Positions 26,902-37,770 of a stretch of 64,000 bases of DNA are shown here, piece by piece. A model generated the notes under the pieces. It did not search any database. It was not told the origin of the DNA and saw only the letters and a list, made by a program, of their open reading frames with translations. The translations under genes were made by a program, and so were the position numbers. Numbering within the stretch: the first letter of the stretch is position 1; every line of letters begins with the position of its first letter. This DNA is from Chrysophaeum taylorii (lineage: Eukaryota; Sar; Pelagophyceae; Pelagomonadales; Pelagomonadaceae), in NCBI GenBank assembly GCA_029834535.1, contig JAQMWT010000040.1:62001-126000 (forward strand). Direction: 5' to 3'.

Positions 26902-28572
26902 CTAGTCGGATGGGGTTTCGACGAGGAGGGGGGAATCAAGGACAGCGTTGCCACGGCAGATGCCGCCGTCGTTCGCGTCGACGTGCTTCGAGCGCACGAG
27001 GTGGCCGACTGATCTGGCGTAGCGACGATCGGGGGTAACGAGCGCGGTGGCGAAGATGCCGAGCTCAGGGACGGAGGGTCTCGAGGAGACGAGGAGGTTG
27101 TCATCGCCCCCCTCGAGGACGAGCGAGGGTCGGGGGCGAGGGCACGCGCGAGCCTGTACGATCCAGCCGCGGGCGTCTCGGTTGGTCGTTCCGGCGAGGG
27201 TTGCCCGCGTGGCGAGATTGGCTATCGCAGCGCGGTCGAAGATGTGGCCGCCGGAGAAGCCGTCGCGTCCTGGTTTGGCGACGAAGGGGCGGGATTGGTC
27301 GAGGTTGACGGCGGCCTGCGCGCGGACGGCGGAGGCGGCGTCGTCGAGGGCAAACTGGGGGAGCGCGACTCCGAGGAGAGCATTTCTGTCGTCGTCGGAT
27401 ACACCCGGCAAGCGGTCGAGCCCCCGTTTGCAGGACCATTCGACCTGCGCCCTCTTGAGGCCCGCGAGGTGCGCGGCGGCGCTCGGGACCTCGACGGTCC
27501 TGGACCTAGCGATCGTCTCGCGCGCGCTCCAGCCGTCCGGACCGTAGCGGTCCCACGCGCAGAGACGAAAGTAGCACACGGCAACCTCGAGGCCGTCGAC
27601 GACGAGGACGTTGCCCTGGAGTCTTTTTGCCACGAGCTGGGCGACGGTGTACCGCACCGAGACGAGGCGGTGCGCGTCCCAGAGGCGTCGCTCGAGCTTG
27701 CGATGGTCGAGCTCGTTGTCTTCCTCGGCGACCGTCGCGAAGAGCACCACCGTCGCCGTCGTCCGGAATCGGTGCTGGTAGGCTTTCGCTGCGTCGGCGA
27801 GCGCGTCGGCGAGGCCGTCGGCCGCGCGGTTTGGAGGGATAACGGCGTCGTCGATCGAACCCCCGCAGTACTTGCCGACGAGTCGCCGGTGCGTCGCCGA
27901 AACCGCGTCCGCTTGGCCCGCGAGCGAGGCCGCGTAGGTGTTCACCTCGATCATCGAGAGCTTGGTGTCGAACATGTAGTCCGCGCGAACGCAGTAGCAT
28001 CGGATCTCTTTGCGGACCTTTGCGAGCTCGAGCATGCGTCGCGTCCAATCGTCGATTTTCGCGAGCTCGCAGAAAGTGACGTCCAGCCACTCGGGGTCCG
28101 TGGCAACGGCATCCAAAACCCGCAGTACCGCGCCGCCCGACACCGCGCGTGCCTCGGCGTACATGCGGCGCTCGATCGGCGCGGGCAGCAACGCCATCGG
28201 CGCCGCGCGCCACCGGTCCACCTTGAACCTCGGGTCGACGACCTCGCGCCGACCGTAGTCGATTCTACCAGTCGTCGGATCGCGTTCGTACGCGATGAAC
28301 AACCCGCCCTCGCACGCGACGTGCGCGAGGGCGTCGTTCGCGAGGACCTCCCACCGTCCGTCCTCGTGGGCGGACAGCGCGGCGCACGCTGCGGCGACAG
28401 CAACGGCCCGTTCCAGGGCCTCCTCTTCTTCGAGTGCCTTCCTCGCAATCTCCTCCTCCTCCTCTTTCCGCGCACGCCGTCGTCGTCGTCGTCGTCGTCG
28501 TCGGACCAACGCCACACCAACGCCCGCAATCGTCGTTATGGCCATCGCCGCAACAGAACTGCGTCCGACCAT
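26902..28572 (-). CDS. GSS: glutathione synthetase (eukaryotic ATP-grasp type)
   Basis: Catalyses ATP-dependent joining of gamma-glutamylcysteine and glycine (EC 6.3.2.3), the last step of glutathione synthesis. 556 residues from the ATG at 28572; family members are about 470-520, the excess being an N-terminal hydrophobic helix (SVAAMAITTIAGVGVALV), an Arg run encoded by a CGT/CGA repeat and a Glu-rich stretch. Diagnostic motifs: MIEVNTYAASLAG (metal-binding Glu and Asn), VEVPSAAAHLAGLKRAQ (equivalent of the CPDIPTQLAGTKKVQ segment), FVAKPGRDG in place of the family's VLKPQREGGG loop, GIFATAL, and GHLVRSKHVDANDGG with NAVLDSPLLVE at the C terminus. The altered glycine-rich loop is unusual. 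The helix may anchor it in a membrane or be part of a targeting pre-sequence (inference). It diverges from the gene at 28729, 156 bases away. Confidence 0.88.
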   Translation of the reverse strand: MVGRSSVAAMAITTIAGVGVALVRRRRRRRRRRARKEEEEEIARKALEEEEALERAVAVAAACAALSAHEDGRWEVLANDALAHVACEGGLFIAYERDPTTGRIDYGRREVVDPRFKVDRWRAAPMALLPAPIERRMYAEARAVSGGAVLRVLDAVATDPEWLDVTFCELAKIDDWTRRMLELAKVRKEIRCYCVRADYMFDTKLSMIEVNTYAASLAGQADAVSATHRRLVGKYCGGSIDDAVIPPNRAADGLADALADAAKAYQHRFRTTATVVLFATVAEEDNELDHRKLERRLWDAHRLVSVRYTVAQLVAKRLQGNVLVVDGLEVAVCYFRLCAWDRYGPDGWSARETIARSRTVEVPSAAAHLAGLKRAQVEWSCKRGLDRLPGVSDDDRNALLGVALPQFALDDAASAVRAQAAVNLDQSRPFVAKPGRDGFSGGHIFDRAAIANLATRATLAGTTNRDARGWIVQARACPRPRPSLVLEGGDDNLLVSSRPSVPELGIFATALVTPDRRYARSVGHLVRSKHVDANDGGICRGNAVLDSPLLVETPSD

Positions 28573-28728
28573 TCTTTCCGCGTTTGTAACGGACGTCTCC
28601 AAGCTCAACGAAACTAAAATTGGCTCGAAGGGGTAAGGATTCGAAACAAAAGAAACTTCAACGTATCTCTATCTCCTACCCAAAAAGATTTCTTTCTTCT
28701 CGTCCTACGCCGCCGCTGCCTGCGCGTG

Positions 28729-30081
28729 ATGCTGGGATGCCGCCGCGTGACATCCACGACCACGCCGCATCTGCCAAGCCATCGCGCGAAACCGGACTTC
28801 CGGACGGCACAGAAGAAGTGGCAACAGGCGTGTTGCATGGTGAATCTTCCCGGCCGTCGGTCTTGCACGGGCACGCTGCTGATCGCCAACGGAACCTGCG
28901 CCATTCTGTGCTCGAACATCGATTTTCCGACTTTGGCCATCGCCTCGCGTGCGTCGGCGTTGTTTTATTGCGACGGCGGGTCGAGGCCGACGGTGGTGGC
29001 CGAGCTCGTTCCCGAGGTCCTGTTCGCACAAATGCCAAAATACTCGCTCGTTCTCGTCGCCGTCGACCAGGAGCCTCTCGTCGCCAGCAAACTCTGCCCA
29101 TTGCTGCCGTCGCCAGAGGTCCTGCCCGACCTCGCCAAAAACTTGACGCACGTGGGCACCGGGCCAGAGCTTCACGTCGTGGTCCACCTCTACGCCCGGC
29201 CCAAGGCGCTCCTCTCTTTCTACCTCGACGACTACGACGCGAGGACCCACCGCATCTATTTTCAAACCCCTGGCGCGCCGATCGAGAGCCACGGCGCGCC
29301 GGTCTTTTACGGCAGCCACTGGGTCGGCGTCGTCGTCGAACAAAGCGAACGTTCGTCCGAGAGGACGACGGACTCGATGGAATTCCCCCCTTTGTACGCT
29401 CGCAACGCCGAGCACGGCGTCGGCATTGCGTGCGTCCTCGAAGATTACTCGGTCCTGGGGGGGATCAATACGGGGAATCTCTCCAAGCTCGAACGCGAGC
29501 CGCTCGTAACGACGTTTTTGCAGCCGCGACTCGCGACGTGCCCTTTCGACGGCAAAGCGAGCTTCGACGTCTTCGATGCCGCGGGCGGACTCGATCTCGC
29601 CGCGCACGGCCTGTGTCTGAGCAACTCGGATATTCGCCAAGACGAAAAGGGAAAGCACCACCTTCCGACGCTCGCGATAAAAGCCGTTTACGAAGCGAAC
29701 GTTAGCGCGCTGAGCGACCTCGTCGACCGTTGCGGCCACAATTTCTTGGCGGACGTGCGCGTTGCGAACGGCTGGTCGCTCGCGCACGTCTGTGCGAGCG
29801 CCGCAACGAACGGCACGATGCTCCTGCCGCTGGAGGGGCTGGGCGTCCCTCTCGACGCCCGCTCAACGTTGGGCGACACCGTGGCACACGTCGCCGCCTA
29901 TCACGGCAACCTCGGGGCGCTCCGCATTCTCTTTACGCGCGACGCTCCGATCGACGACAAAAATTCGGCAGGCGAGCGGCCTGTGCACAAGGCGCTCCAG
30001 CGACGCCACGACGACCTTGTTTCTTGGTTCCGAAATAAAGGGATCGACATCCCAGACCTCTGTGAAGAAGTCGTCACCTAG
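28729..30081 (+). CDS. trypsin-fold (probably inactive) plus ankyrin-repeat protein
   Basis: 450 residues from the ATG at 28729. Residues about 45-230 resemble a trypsin-like peptidase fold: CTGTLLIANGTCAILCSN corresponds to the GxGxLI..g..lTn strand pair and GAPVFYGSHWVGVVVEQ to the GxSGxPl..g..vGi strand pair. The catalytic His after the first pair and the Ser in the GxSG position are not present, so proteolysis is doubtful. The C-terminal 130 residues hold at least three ankyrin units (LPTLAIKAVYEANVSALSDL, NGWSLAHVCASAATNG, LGDTVAHVAAYHGNLGALRI, ERPVHKALQRRHDDLVSWF). Likely a cytosolic protein-interaction scaffold (inference). No signal peptide. Shares a short divergent promoter region with the GSS gene. 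Confidence 0.65.
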   Translation: MLGCRRVTSTTTPHLPSHRAKPDFRTAQKKWQQACCMVNLPGRRSCTGTLLIANGTCAILCSNIDFPTLAIASRASALFYCDGGSRPTVVAELVPEVLFAQMPKYSLVLVAVDQEPLVASKLCPLLPSPEVLPDLAKNLTHVGTGPELHVVVHLYARPKALLSFYLDDYDARTHRIYFQTPGAPIESHGAPVFYGSHWVGVVVEQSERSSERTTDSMEFPPLYARNAEHGVGIACVLEDYSVLGGINTGNLSKLEREPLVTTFLQPRLATCPFDGKASFDVFDAAGGLDLAAHGLCLSNSDIRQDEKGKHHLPTLAIKAVYEANVSALSDLVDRCGHNFLADVRVANGWSLAHVCASAATNGTMLLPLEGLGVPLDARSTLGDTVAHVAAYHGNLGALRILFTRDAPIDDKNSAGERPVHKALQRRHDDLVSWFRNKGIDIPDLCEEVVT

Positions 30082-30568
30082 CGCTTGAACAATGTTGACG
30101 AGCATGGATTCGGCAGGAGTTGATATTTTACGAGCCACTGCGCAAGGCAGGAGGGAGGTCGCAAGCCCTTCAGTCAGTCAGTCAGTCAGTCAGTCAGTTG
30201 GGGGACCGGTGGGTACGCGGCGGCGACGCGAGGAGTCTGACTGACTACTTTGGTATTGTTTTTGTTGTTGCCAGTTTCGGTGAAGTCTGATGAGTCCGCC
30301 CAAACTCTGGGTAGAAGAGAAAGAACACCGAAAGCATGCGAGTGTCCTCACGCATTCATTGCCGTTGAGCGCCCGGGTTGGCGGCCGCGACTACAGCTCG
30401 TCGTCGCCTTGGACCCGGATGATCGATAAAATACATCAATCATGATTATTATATTCCGATCCAATAATAATTTACCTCTATCACTTTTTTTTTCGCAGTC
30501 GTTTTTTTTGCACGACCGAGAGCATCCGAGCATTATTCGAATTCTCGAGGATCTTTTGATAATAATAA
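30082..30568. other. intergenic with (CAGT)n run, left flank of MULE
   Basis: A tetranucleotide (CAGT)7 tract lies at 30171-30198. The 3' untranslated region of the ankyrin gene must be here. The right border is the 9-base TAATAATAA (30560-30568) that abuts the first Mutator-like element. Confidence 0.6.
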
Positions 30569-30910
30569 GGGATCCGTGAAGTTTGGTCAAAAAGTTTGGT
30601 GAATTTCTCTCATGTTTGCTCGATTTTGATGTATGATTAAGGAAAAACTCACATGTGTGGTCACTTTCCATAGAAGTTAGGTCAGTTAAGTTTGGTCACT
30701 CCGAAGTTGCATTAAGTTTGATCAATCAACCCTTCAAGTTTGACTAATTTCCTTGTAAGTTTGGTCAACAAGTTTGGTCACTACTCCTCAAACTTCCACA
30801 GTATTGACCAAACTTCGGCCTTTTAAATCAAACTTAAGGAGGCTTTTTAAGGGGGCGCGTGAGCGCTTTTGGTGCGAAAATGCTTTTAAAACGAAAGCTA
30901 GGTGCTGCAG

Positions 30911-31621
30911 CTACGCAGAATCTACCGTGGCGTTACACGCGCGGCATGGACACCCCCCCATGACCGCCTTAGAAGGAGATCCTAAGGCAGCGCGGCGATA
31001 CGCAAGGAGCTTCGCATATTGAGGGCTGCGACGCGCGGCCTCGCCAGCAGTTTCCCACGGCTTGACGCGGTTAAGCTGGGCCCATTCTCGCACCTTCCAT
31101 CGTAGGAGCATCCCATACCGCGACTCACCATGGTGCTGTTGCCGTGGTCGTCCGCCATTCTTCGGCAAGAGGCAGACGCCAAAAGACAAAGGTAAATGGT
31201 CAGCGTGACACGGATCACCCCATTCTGGATCCCAAAATCCGAGAGGGAGAGCGTCTTTGCGAATCGATTCAGGGTCGAGAGCGCGCATCAGAGGTTCTAA
31301 GGAGGGTGCCTCTTGATAGTGTTGTGGAGGTTGTCGTCGGCGGTCTTGTCGAGGCAACCACACTGCTACGTCGAAGTGCCCCCCGGGCGTTAATGAACCA
31401 TGGATTTGAAGTCGACGCGGGAGCTTGGAAATAAACAAGTCACCTGTGAGCCTTGTTGAACGAGCGGAAAACATGGCGCACTGGGTCCTTTTCTTGGAGC
31501 GAGGCTTTCCGGCCGGTGGAGCACGCGTAGGCCGTCCTGATTGATTGGATTCCTGCACGAAGCCAGTTGTTTCCGTGTCGAGTGCGTTGGGTGTACATGC
31601 CCGATAGGACCGTGGGGTCAC
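30911..31621 (-). CDS. second MULE-encoded protein, unknown function (possibly defective)
   Basis: Open frame of up to 236 codons downstream of the transposase gene in the same orientation. The C-terminal half is shared with copy 2 (35958-36242): PESIRKDALPLGFWDPEWGD here against PESIIKDALPLEFWDAEWGD there, followed by a conserved HH/QHH GESR segment. The frame ends with a CPCRAC cysteine cluster. Conservation between otherwise diverged copies suggests it was a functional part of the element, either an accessory protein or a terminal exon of the transposase. No family recognised; the N-terminal half is less certain. Confidence 0.45.
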   Translation of the reverse strand: MTPRSYRACTPNALDTETTGFVQESNQSGRPTRAPPAGKPRSKKRTQCAMFSARSTRLTGDLFISKLPRRLQIHGSLTPGGHFDVAVWLPRQDRRRQPPQHYQEAPSLEPLMRALDPESIRKDALPLGFWDPEWGDPCHADHLPLSFGVCLLPKNGGRPRQQHHGESRYGMLLRWKVREWAQLNRVKPWETAGEAARRSPQYAKLLAYRRAALGSPSKAVMGGCPCRACNATVDSA

Positions 31622-34600
31622 ACGAGCTCGCTGCTACAAACATTCTTGGACACTCCCATAAAAACACACATCATTGAACTCGGCTTCAAATATCGCACCG
31701 AATCGTTCTCGAAAGGTAAGAAGTACCCCATACTCAGCTCGGCAAGGATTCCCTTGTCTTCGTCGTTCGCATCATATCGCTCCGTATCGTCCCCGTTGTC
31801 GTACGTGACGGCGAACTTATTTCTGGCGTAGGTGACTGTTACAGGAACGTAGTGTTTAGGCTGCGCAGCGGGATATGGCACATCCGAAGCCATCACCCGG
31901 ACTGATTTGAAACTCCTTCCGCGCGCCGAAAGCATATTGAGGGTGGTGGTGAGCTCGGCGCGCGCACGGTCCCACGCTTCTTTGTCTGTTGGCCACCAGG
32001 GAGGAAACGAGCTTGTAGACGACTCTTTCTGCTGCTTGTTTGGGGGCTCGGTCGACGCGGGAGGCTCGGTATACGCGGGAGGCTCGGTCGACGCGGGAGG
32101 CTCGGTCGACGCGGGAGGCTCGGTATACGCGGGAGACGCGGGAGGCTCGGTAGGCTTGGTAGACGCGGGAGGCTCGGTAGGCTCGGGAGGCTCGGTAGGC
32201 TCGGGAGGCTCGGTTGCTTTGCGGCCTCCTTTCCTCCGCTTTTTACTGGCGACCCGGGCTGCAGTTCCTTCTGGGTCCAACCCGGCGAACGTCTTGGCCA
32301 TTTCTTTTCGTGCTCGCTTCCGGTCCTTCTTTGACCCCGACCCCGTATTCTTCCGCAGCGAGGATTCTTGGCGTTGGTCGGTCTTTGGCCTGCCTGTCCG
32401 TCGGGGCCCGATCGCGGATGGCAGCCAAGGCTCAAACTCCTCACCAGCTTCTTTGCATTCGGCTTCAATTTCTCCTTGCGCCGACTCAATTTCCGTTGCG
32501 TTGAGAATCGGAAACACCCCCCCGACCCGATATTGATTTTCCCAACGCTGCGTCGTGGTCCAAAGTGGATAGAGATCCTCAGCATGCTCACCGCGAGCTA
32601 TCTGAGCTCCAATCATGCAAACGCACGGCAAGCGAGAGAACGCGTAGTTGCCACAGCTACAGGAAAGTACGTCGAGTTGCTCCGAATCTTCAAAATTCAC
32701 GTATCCCTTCTGCCCGATAACAACGACGGACGTAAGTTGCTGATTGTTGTCACCTTTGACATACACCAAGAACGTCCCCTTATTGGCGCCAGCGCCGCCG
32801 CCGTAAGGCTGAACTCTTGTTATCCGGGTCTTGCTTTTTGCAACCTTGACTTGGGCATCATTATTGTAGTTGGGCCTACGGTTCACGCTTAGATATCACA
32901 TAGAACAACCCGACAAGTGTGAACATAACAACGGGAGTGTGATCTGAAAAGACAAAGGCCCGTAGGCCCGTACGTATTTGAGATGGTTGAGACCCTTGAG
33001 ATTATTGGCCGAAAACACGCCATTTTGATCGAAGACAAGACGAAACTAATGACGCAACAATTTGCATCCGAACACGAGGAACACTCACGTGAGCCTCTCG
33101 CCGGTTTTTGCGCACCGGATGGCCGCTGCGCTCGTATCCGCGTAGGTCGTTGCCTGCTCAGCGAACAAGGTCTGGAGGGACTTGGGTCCGTTGCATAACC
33201 TCGCGTTGATGTGCTTCTTGTTGAAAGCCTCCGCCGGGTTGTTCGTACTCGTGCCAAAGAGTGCCCTGGGCCCGTCTAACACTGTGACGGTGTCTGCTTC
33301 CTGATCGTTCAGATGCTTTCGCGCATATTCGCGCCGACTGGCAACCTGTAGTGCCAGAAAACTCAATGCCACGAGGAGATTATGACTCACCCAACGCTGG
33401 GCCTTGGGAGAAAGTTCGGCATGAAAAGCGTCGCTGGCCGCCTTCGTAGGCGCCTCAACAAAGCGACGAAAGATAGCGGCATCCCCGGATTCCGCGATCT
33501 TTGCGATGTTCTCGCTGCCGTGGTTCACTGTGAATAGGACGTATTCACGAAGAGTAAACAGTTCATCAAAGACTTACTGCACGAGAAGGCGTCGGCCTCG
33601 GGCGTATGCTGCGCAGGAATCGGAATTAGACGAGGAATCAAATGGTGCTAGCGAGGTCACTCACGGTGACGTGCGCTATGAGGCTTCCCTTTTGGAAGTC
33701 CTGTACTATGACGAATCCCTGACAGTTTCTGTGCGGGATGTTCTCGACGGTCAGTTTAATGACCTTGCCGATCGATTCCGCAGACTCGGTCATGTTCCAC
33801 CACGAAGTGGATATCATCACGAGGTGGTTGTTGGCATCACGGCCGGTCACAGAAATCATCACCTGGTTGTCGAGGCAGTGAACGCCGTCAATAAACGCCT
33901 GCCGGCGCAGGAGGCCCGCATTCATCATGCGTATGGCGGGTTTCGACACGACGACATAACCTAAGAAGAACTTCCTATCAGCCAAGGCAGGTGACTGCAG
34001 CGTTTCAGGGATCTTGTAGTCGTTGAGGTCTAAGCTCTTGTACCGGCTCCTGTCGGAGCCATGCCTGAACTCTTGTTCCGACTTGTGCTCAGACTTGAGC
34101 CTCTTCATGAATACCTTCAGGAGATCTCCTTGTTTCGCGCCATACAACTTAACCGCATGACCGTGGGCTCGCAACGCGCGCTGGCAAGCGTGCAACTCCG
34201 CCTAAGAGAATGACAAGTGTGACTTTGATGCACACACGTGAATGTAGATGTGGCGAAGTATACTAACACACTAAGCTACGATTTTCAAGTGTGGTCACGA
34301 AACCAAAAGAGTTTGATCAGAAAGCTACAAGTTTAATCACAAAGTTTGATCACACGAACATAAGTTTGATCATTAAGTCACAAGTTTGGTCACCAAGTCA
34401 AAAGTTTGGTCATAAAGTCACACGTTTGGTCATACAGTCACAAGTTTTGTCACAAAGTTTGGTCAGAACATTACAAGTTTGATCACACACATGCACCTCC
34501 TCGCAGGACAACAGCCACAAACAAGACCTGCGCAAGACACCGCTGATACCGCGTTCCTCTCCTCGTTTCCCAAGAGCGCTAGGATGACTTGAGCTAGATG

Positions 34601-35271
34601 TTCTCGACGGATGAGAGTGTATGCTCACGGTTCGTCATCTCATTGAGCCTTTCCTTGATGACGTTGTTGTGGACATCTACCAGACGCCTTTCCGAGTAGT
34701 GCCTCCTGACTTGCTCTCCATAGAGCCCTTCTTGATGATGGTCGTCACGGCCTCTAAGAAGTGCTCTGCGCGGTAGTTCGACTTGGGCTGGGTTTTCGTC
34801 GGTGTAAAAACTCCTGTGTGAGGTTCATCATGCGTGACGACGAAGTCTATAAGCCCATCACGACGAGCAGCGCGCTTAAAGAAGCCGCAGCCCTCTACTT
34901 TACACTTGAACGACAACGCCGTCGCGGTATTGATCATGTTATGCACGCTGTTGCTTCCCCCCCGTGTCGACCATCTTCTGCTGCAACTCGGCCTCTTCCC
35001 GAACGCACATACTAAATTCGGATTTCGTCGGGTAGCGTGAAAGCAGCGAAACGTGGTGCTTGAACATTCTGAGCTGCGACAGCGTACGCGGCGATCTGTC
35101 ACAGTCGTTAACCTTCGTCAGGCCACGCTTGCCGTTCTTGGTGTCGTCGTCGCCCGACGTCAGCGTGATACCAGCACGGTCCCGCTCGACCTGAGCGAAG
35201 CCCTCGTCGATATCGACCTCCTCGTCATCCGTGTCGAAGTCGAAGGACGCTCCGGAGTCACGACGCGACAT
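31618..35271 (-). pseudogene. MULE transposase with zinc finger and SWIM domain (frameshifted or spliced)
   Basis: Pieces in order from the ATG at 35271: acidic N terminus (FDTDDEEVDIDEG); a MuDR/FLYWCH-like zinc finger (CKVEGCGFFKRAA..HDEPHTG, about 34800-34940); the RNase-H-like transposase core (AFIDGVHCLDNQVMISVTG and VIVQDFQKGS, 33638-34195); a helical part with TSTNNPAEAFNKKHIN (33085-33528); a SWIM zinc finger (SCSCGNYAFSRLPCVC, with Cys in place of the usual final His, near 32650); a Pro-rich TEPPAS repeat; and a basic to acidic C-terminal domain. Frame changes between pieces may be introns, but the change in the G7 run near 34972 looks like a real frameshift. Probably inactive. Confidence 0.75.
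34285..34490. repeat. internal array of AAGTTTGGTCA-type motifs
   Basis: About ten imperfect copies of (C)AAGTTTGGTCA / AAGTTTGATCA spaced 15-25 bases lie inside MULE copy 1, between two transposase exon-like blocks. The same 11-base word fills the subterminal regions at 30577-30830, 35473-35720 and the right ends. It may be an intron derived from terminal sequence or a transposase-binding array. Confidence 0.8.
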
Positions 35272-35957
35272 GCAGAACCTCCAAATGCTTGATCACAGCG
35301 GGCCTTGTTTTGTCAGCGAGCCCTATCCTTGCTTTCCTCAAGCATAAGTTTAGTCAGCCAAGATACGGATTGACTAAACTTAAGTGACCAAACTTGTTGG
35401 GGATTTACGGTGACCAACATACATGGTGGTTGGAAACTTGACTTTTCCCTAATAATAATAAGGGATCCGTCAAGTTTGGTCAAAAAGTTTGGTGAATTTC
35501 TTTCATGTTTGCTCGATTTTGATGTATGATTAAGGAAAAACTCACATGTGTGGTCACTTTCCATAGAAGTTAGGTCAGTTAAGTTTGGTCACTCCGAAGT
35601 TGCATTAAGTTTGATCAATCAACCCTTCAAGTTTGATTAATTTCCTTGTAAGTTTGGTCAACAAGTTTGATCACTACTCCTCAAACTTCCACAGTATTGA
35701 CCAAACTTCGGCTTTTTAAATCAAACTTAAGGAGGCTTTTTAAGGGGGCGCGTGAGCGCTTTTGGTGCGAAAATGCTTTAAAAACGAGAGCTAGGTGCTG
35801 CAGCTACGCAGAATCTACCGTGGCGTTACACGCGCGGCATGGACACCCCCCCATGACCGCTTTAGAAGGAGGTCCGTCCTAAGACAGCACGGCGATACGC
35901 AAGGAGAGCGGGCAGCGACACGCGGCCCCGAGAGCAGATTCCCACGGCTTGGCGTAC

Positions 35958-36242
35958 TTAAGCTGGGCCCATTCTCATACCTTCCATCGTTCGTAGAAGC
36001 CACCCAAACCGCGACTCACCACGGTGGTGTTGCCGTGGTTGTGCGTCATTCTTCAACAACAAGCGGACATAGGACACCAGACTTACACGGTCTGCGTGAG
36101 ACGGATCACCCCATTCTGCATCCCAAAACTCGAGAGGGAGCGCGTCTTTGATAATCGACTCGGGGTTGAGAACGCGAAACTCGACGACCTCGAGAAACTG
36201 CGCGAGCAACGCCCCTCGAGCACCCAAAGATTGTAGTCCCAC
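35958..36242 (-). pseudogene. remnant of second MULE protein (copy 2)
   Basis: Aligns with the C-terminal half of the frame at 30911-31621 (NPESIIKDALPLEFWDAEWG, then HRGESRFGWLL) but stops early. It is truncated relative to copy 1. Confidence 0.55.
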
Positions 36243-37339
36243 ACTTGTGCGGGACCGTACAGGACCACGTTCAGGAGTTCCTCACCGTCGCGTACCCGAC
36301 CCGGAGTTAGCTGTCCAGCTTGATCATGGGACGGCAACGCGAGCACGTGCCGTTACGCCAGCATAAACAACTCGCACGACCGTAAGAGAACACCTCCTTA
36401 TCCTCCTCCTCCTCGCGCATCTCGACAACCCCGCCCTGCCGCAAGATCTCCCCGGGAGCTGCTGCTGCACCGTCGAGCACTGTACGAGAAAGTCGGCAAA
36501 TACAAGCTGCGGCGCGAAGGGATGTCAAGACGTCGACAGCCTCGTTCCGGAAGATCGCCGACACCACCCCTGTAATTCTAACCCTGTCATCCAGTACGAG
36601 TCTAAAATATGACAAGTTTGATGTGATTGTTCGAAATTTGATCACACCAAATTGAATGCCTCCAAGTTTGACCATACACACGCATCAACATGCGAACACT
36701 CGCAGAACAACATATACAAACAAGGCCTGCGCAAGACAACGCTGATACCACGCTGTTTCGTCGCCCAAGATTATTCGGATGCGCCTTATTAGTTCGATGT
36801 TTATGACAGACTACAGCGAACGATCCCGGTTCGTCATCTCGTGCCTTTAGCGGATGACATTGTTGCAGATGTCTATCAAACGCATATGCCGAGAAGAGCC
36901 GCCTGACTGACTAACTAACTAACTTCAGACCTCTCCCGAGCATGGGAGCCAGGCCGGACCGGCAGGAGCCGGTACGGAATCACGGAGGAAAATCACGCAG
37001 TTGGGGCAGAGGCGAGGGACGAGGACGGACTTGTTGAAGGTGGACCGCCACTGCGCCGTCTTGTGCGAGGTCGTGCAAAAGCGTCGCAGGCCGCGGACGT
37101 GTTGGTCCACGAACAATCGACCTGTCCGTCGCGCTCTGCCCAACCGAGCGAACCCCATCCCAACACGGACTTTCCGGGTGCTAACCGGCCAGCGAGCCGC
37201 CTGACTTGCCCTCCATAAAGCCCTTGATGAGGACCGACACGGCCTCGCAGAAGTGCTTCGCGCGATAGCTGGATCTTTGTCGGCAAGAAGGTTCGGAGCA
37301 GGTGTGCCTTTTAGCACACGCGACGGTATTTTCTACTTG

Positions 37340-37770
37340 CACATCACAACGAGCAGCACGCACATAAACGCTGCATCTTGCATATAGCACTTGAACGACA
37401 GCGCTGTCGCGCTGTAGACCATGTTGTACACGCCGTCAACTTGCCGCCCGTGTCGAACATCATCTGCTGCAAGTCGGCCTCGAGAACACACCTGCTGAAC
37501 TTGGCATCTTGGTCAGATCGAGTAAAGTGGAGCCTCGTATTTGCGCGCTCTGAGCTGCGACAGCGTACTCGGCGATCTCTCATAGTCGTTTACCTTCGCC
37601 TGGGCACGCGACTTCTTGTTTTCTTTCTCGGCGTCGTGGTCAACCGACGTCGGCGTGTTACCACCACGCTCCCGCTCGACCTGAGCGAAGCCCGCATCGA
37701 TACCGTGTTCGTTTCGAAGTCGAAGGACGATCCGGAGTCACAGCGCGACGTGCAGAACCGCTGAAAGCTT
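37340..37770 (-). pseudogene. remnant of MULE transposase N terminus (copy 2)
   Basis: Matches the copy 1 N terminus: AGFAQVERERGGNTPTS, KVNDYERSPSTLSQLR, and NMVYSATALSFKC after a frame change at the same place as in copy 1. The zinc-finger histidines and everything beyond are missing. Confidence 0.65.

Larger units (their letters stand above)
30569..35449 (-). mobile_element. Mutator-like element (MULE) copy 1, 4.9 kb
   Basis: Left end GGGATCCGTGAAGTTTGG; right end reads, on the minus strand, GGGAAAAGTCAAGTTTCC, giving imperfect terminal inverted repeats (GGGA...GTCAAGTTT). It is bordered on both sides by TAATAATAA, compatible with the 9-base target duplication of MULEs, but this is a TAA microsatellite so the duplication is not diagnostic. 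Subterminal regions are filled with AAGTTTGGTCA motifs in both orientations. It carries a MULE transposase gene (31618-35271) and a second conserved frame (30911-31621), both on the minus strand. Copy 2 starts 12 bases further right. Confidence 0.82.

Noticed and set aside
25953-27038. 361-codon plus-strand frame
   Set aside because: Runs through the transposase relic in the wrong frame, then into GSS antisense; no consistent protein character.
27244-28617. 457-codon plus-strand frame
   Set aside because: Antisense shadow of the glutathione synthetase gene, whose motifs are unmistakable.
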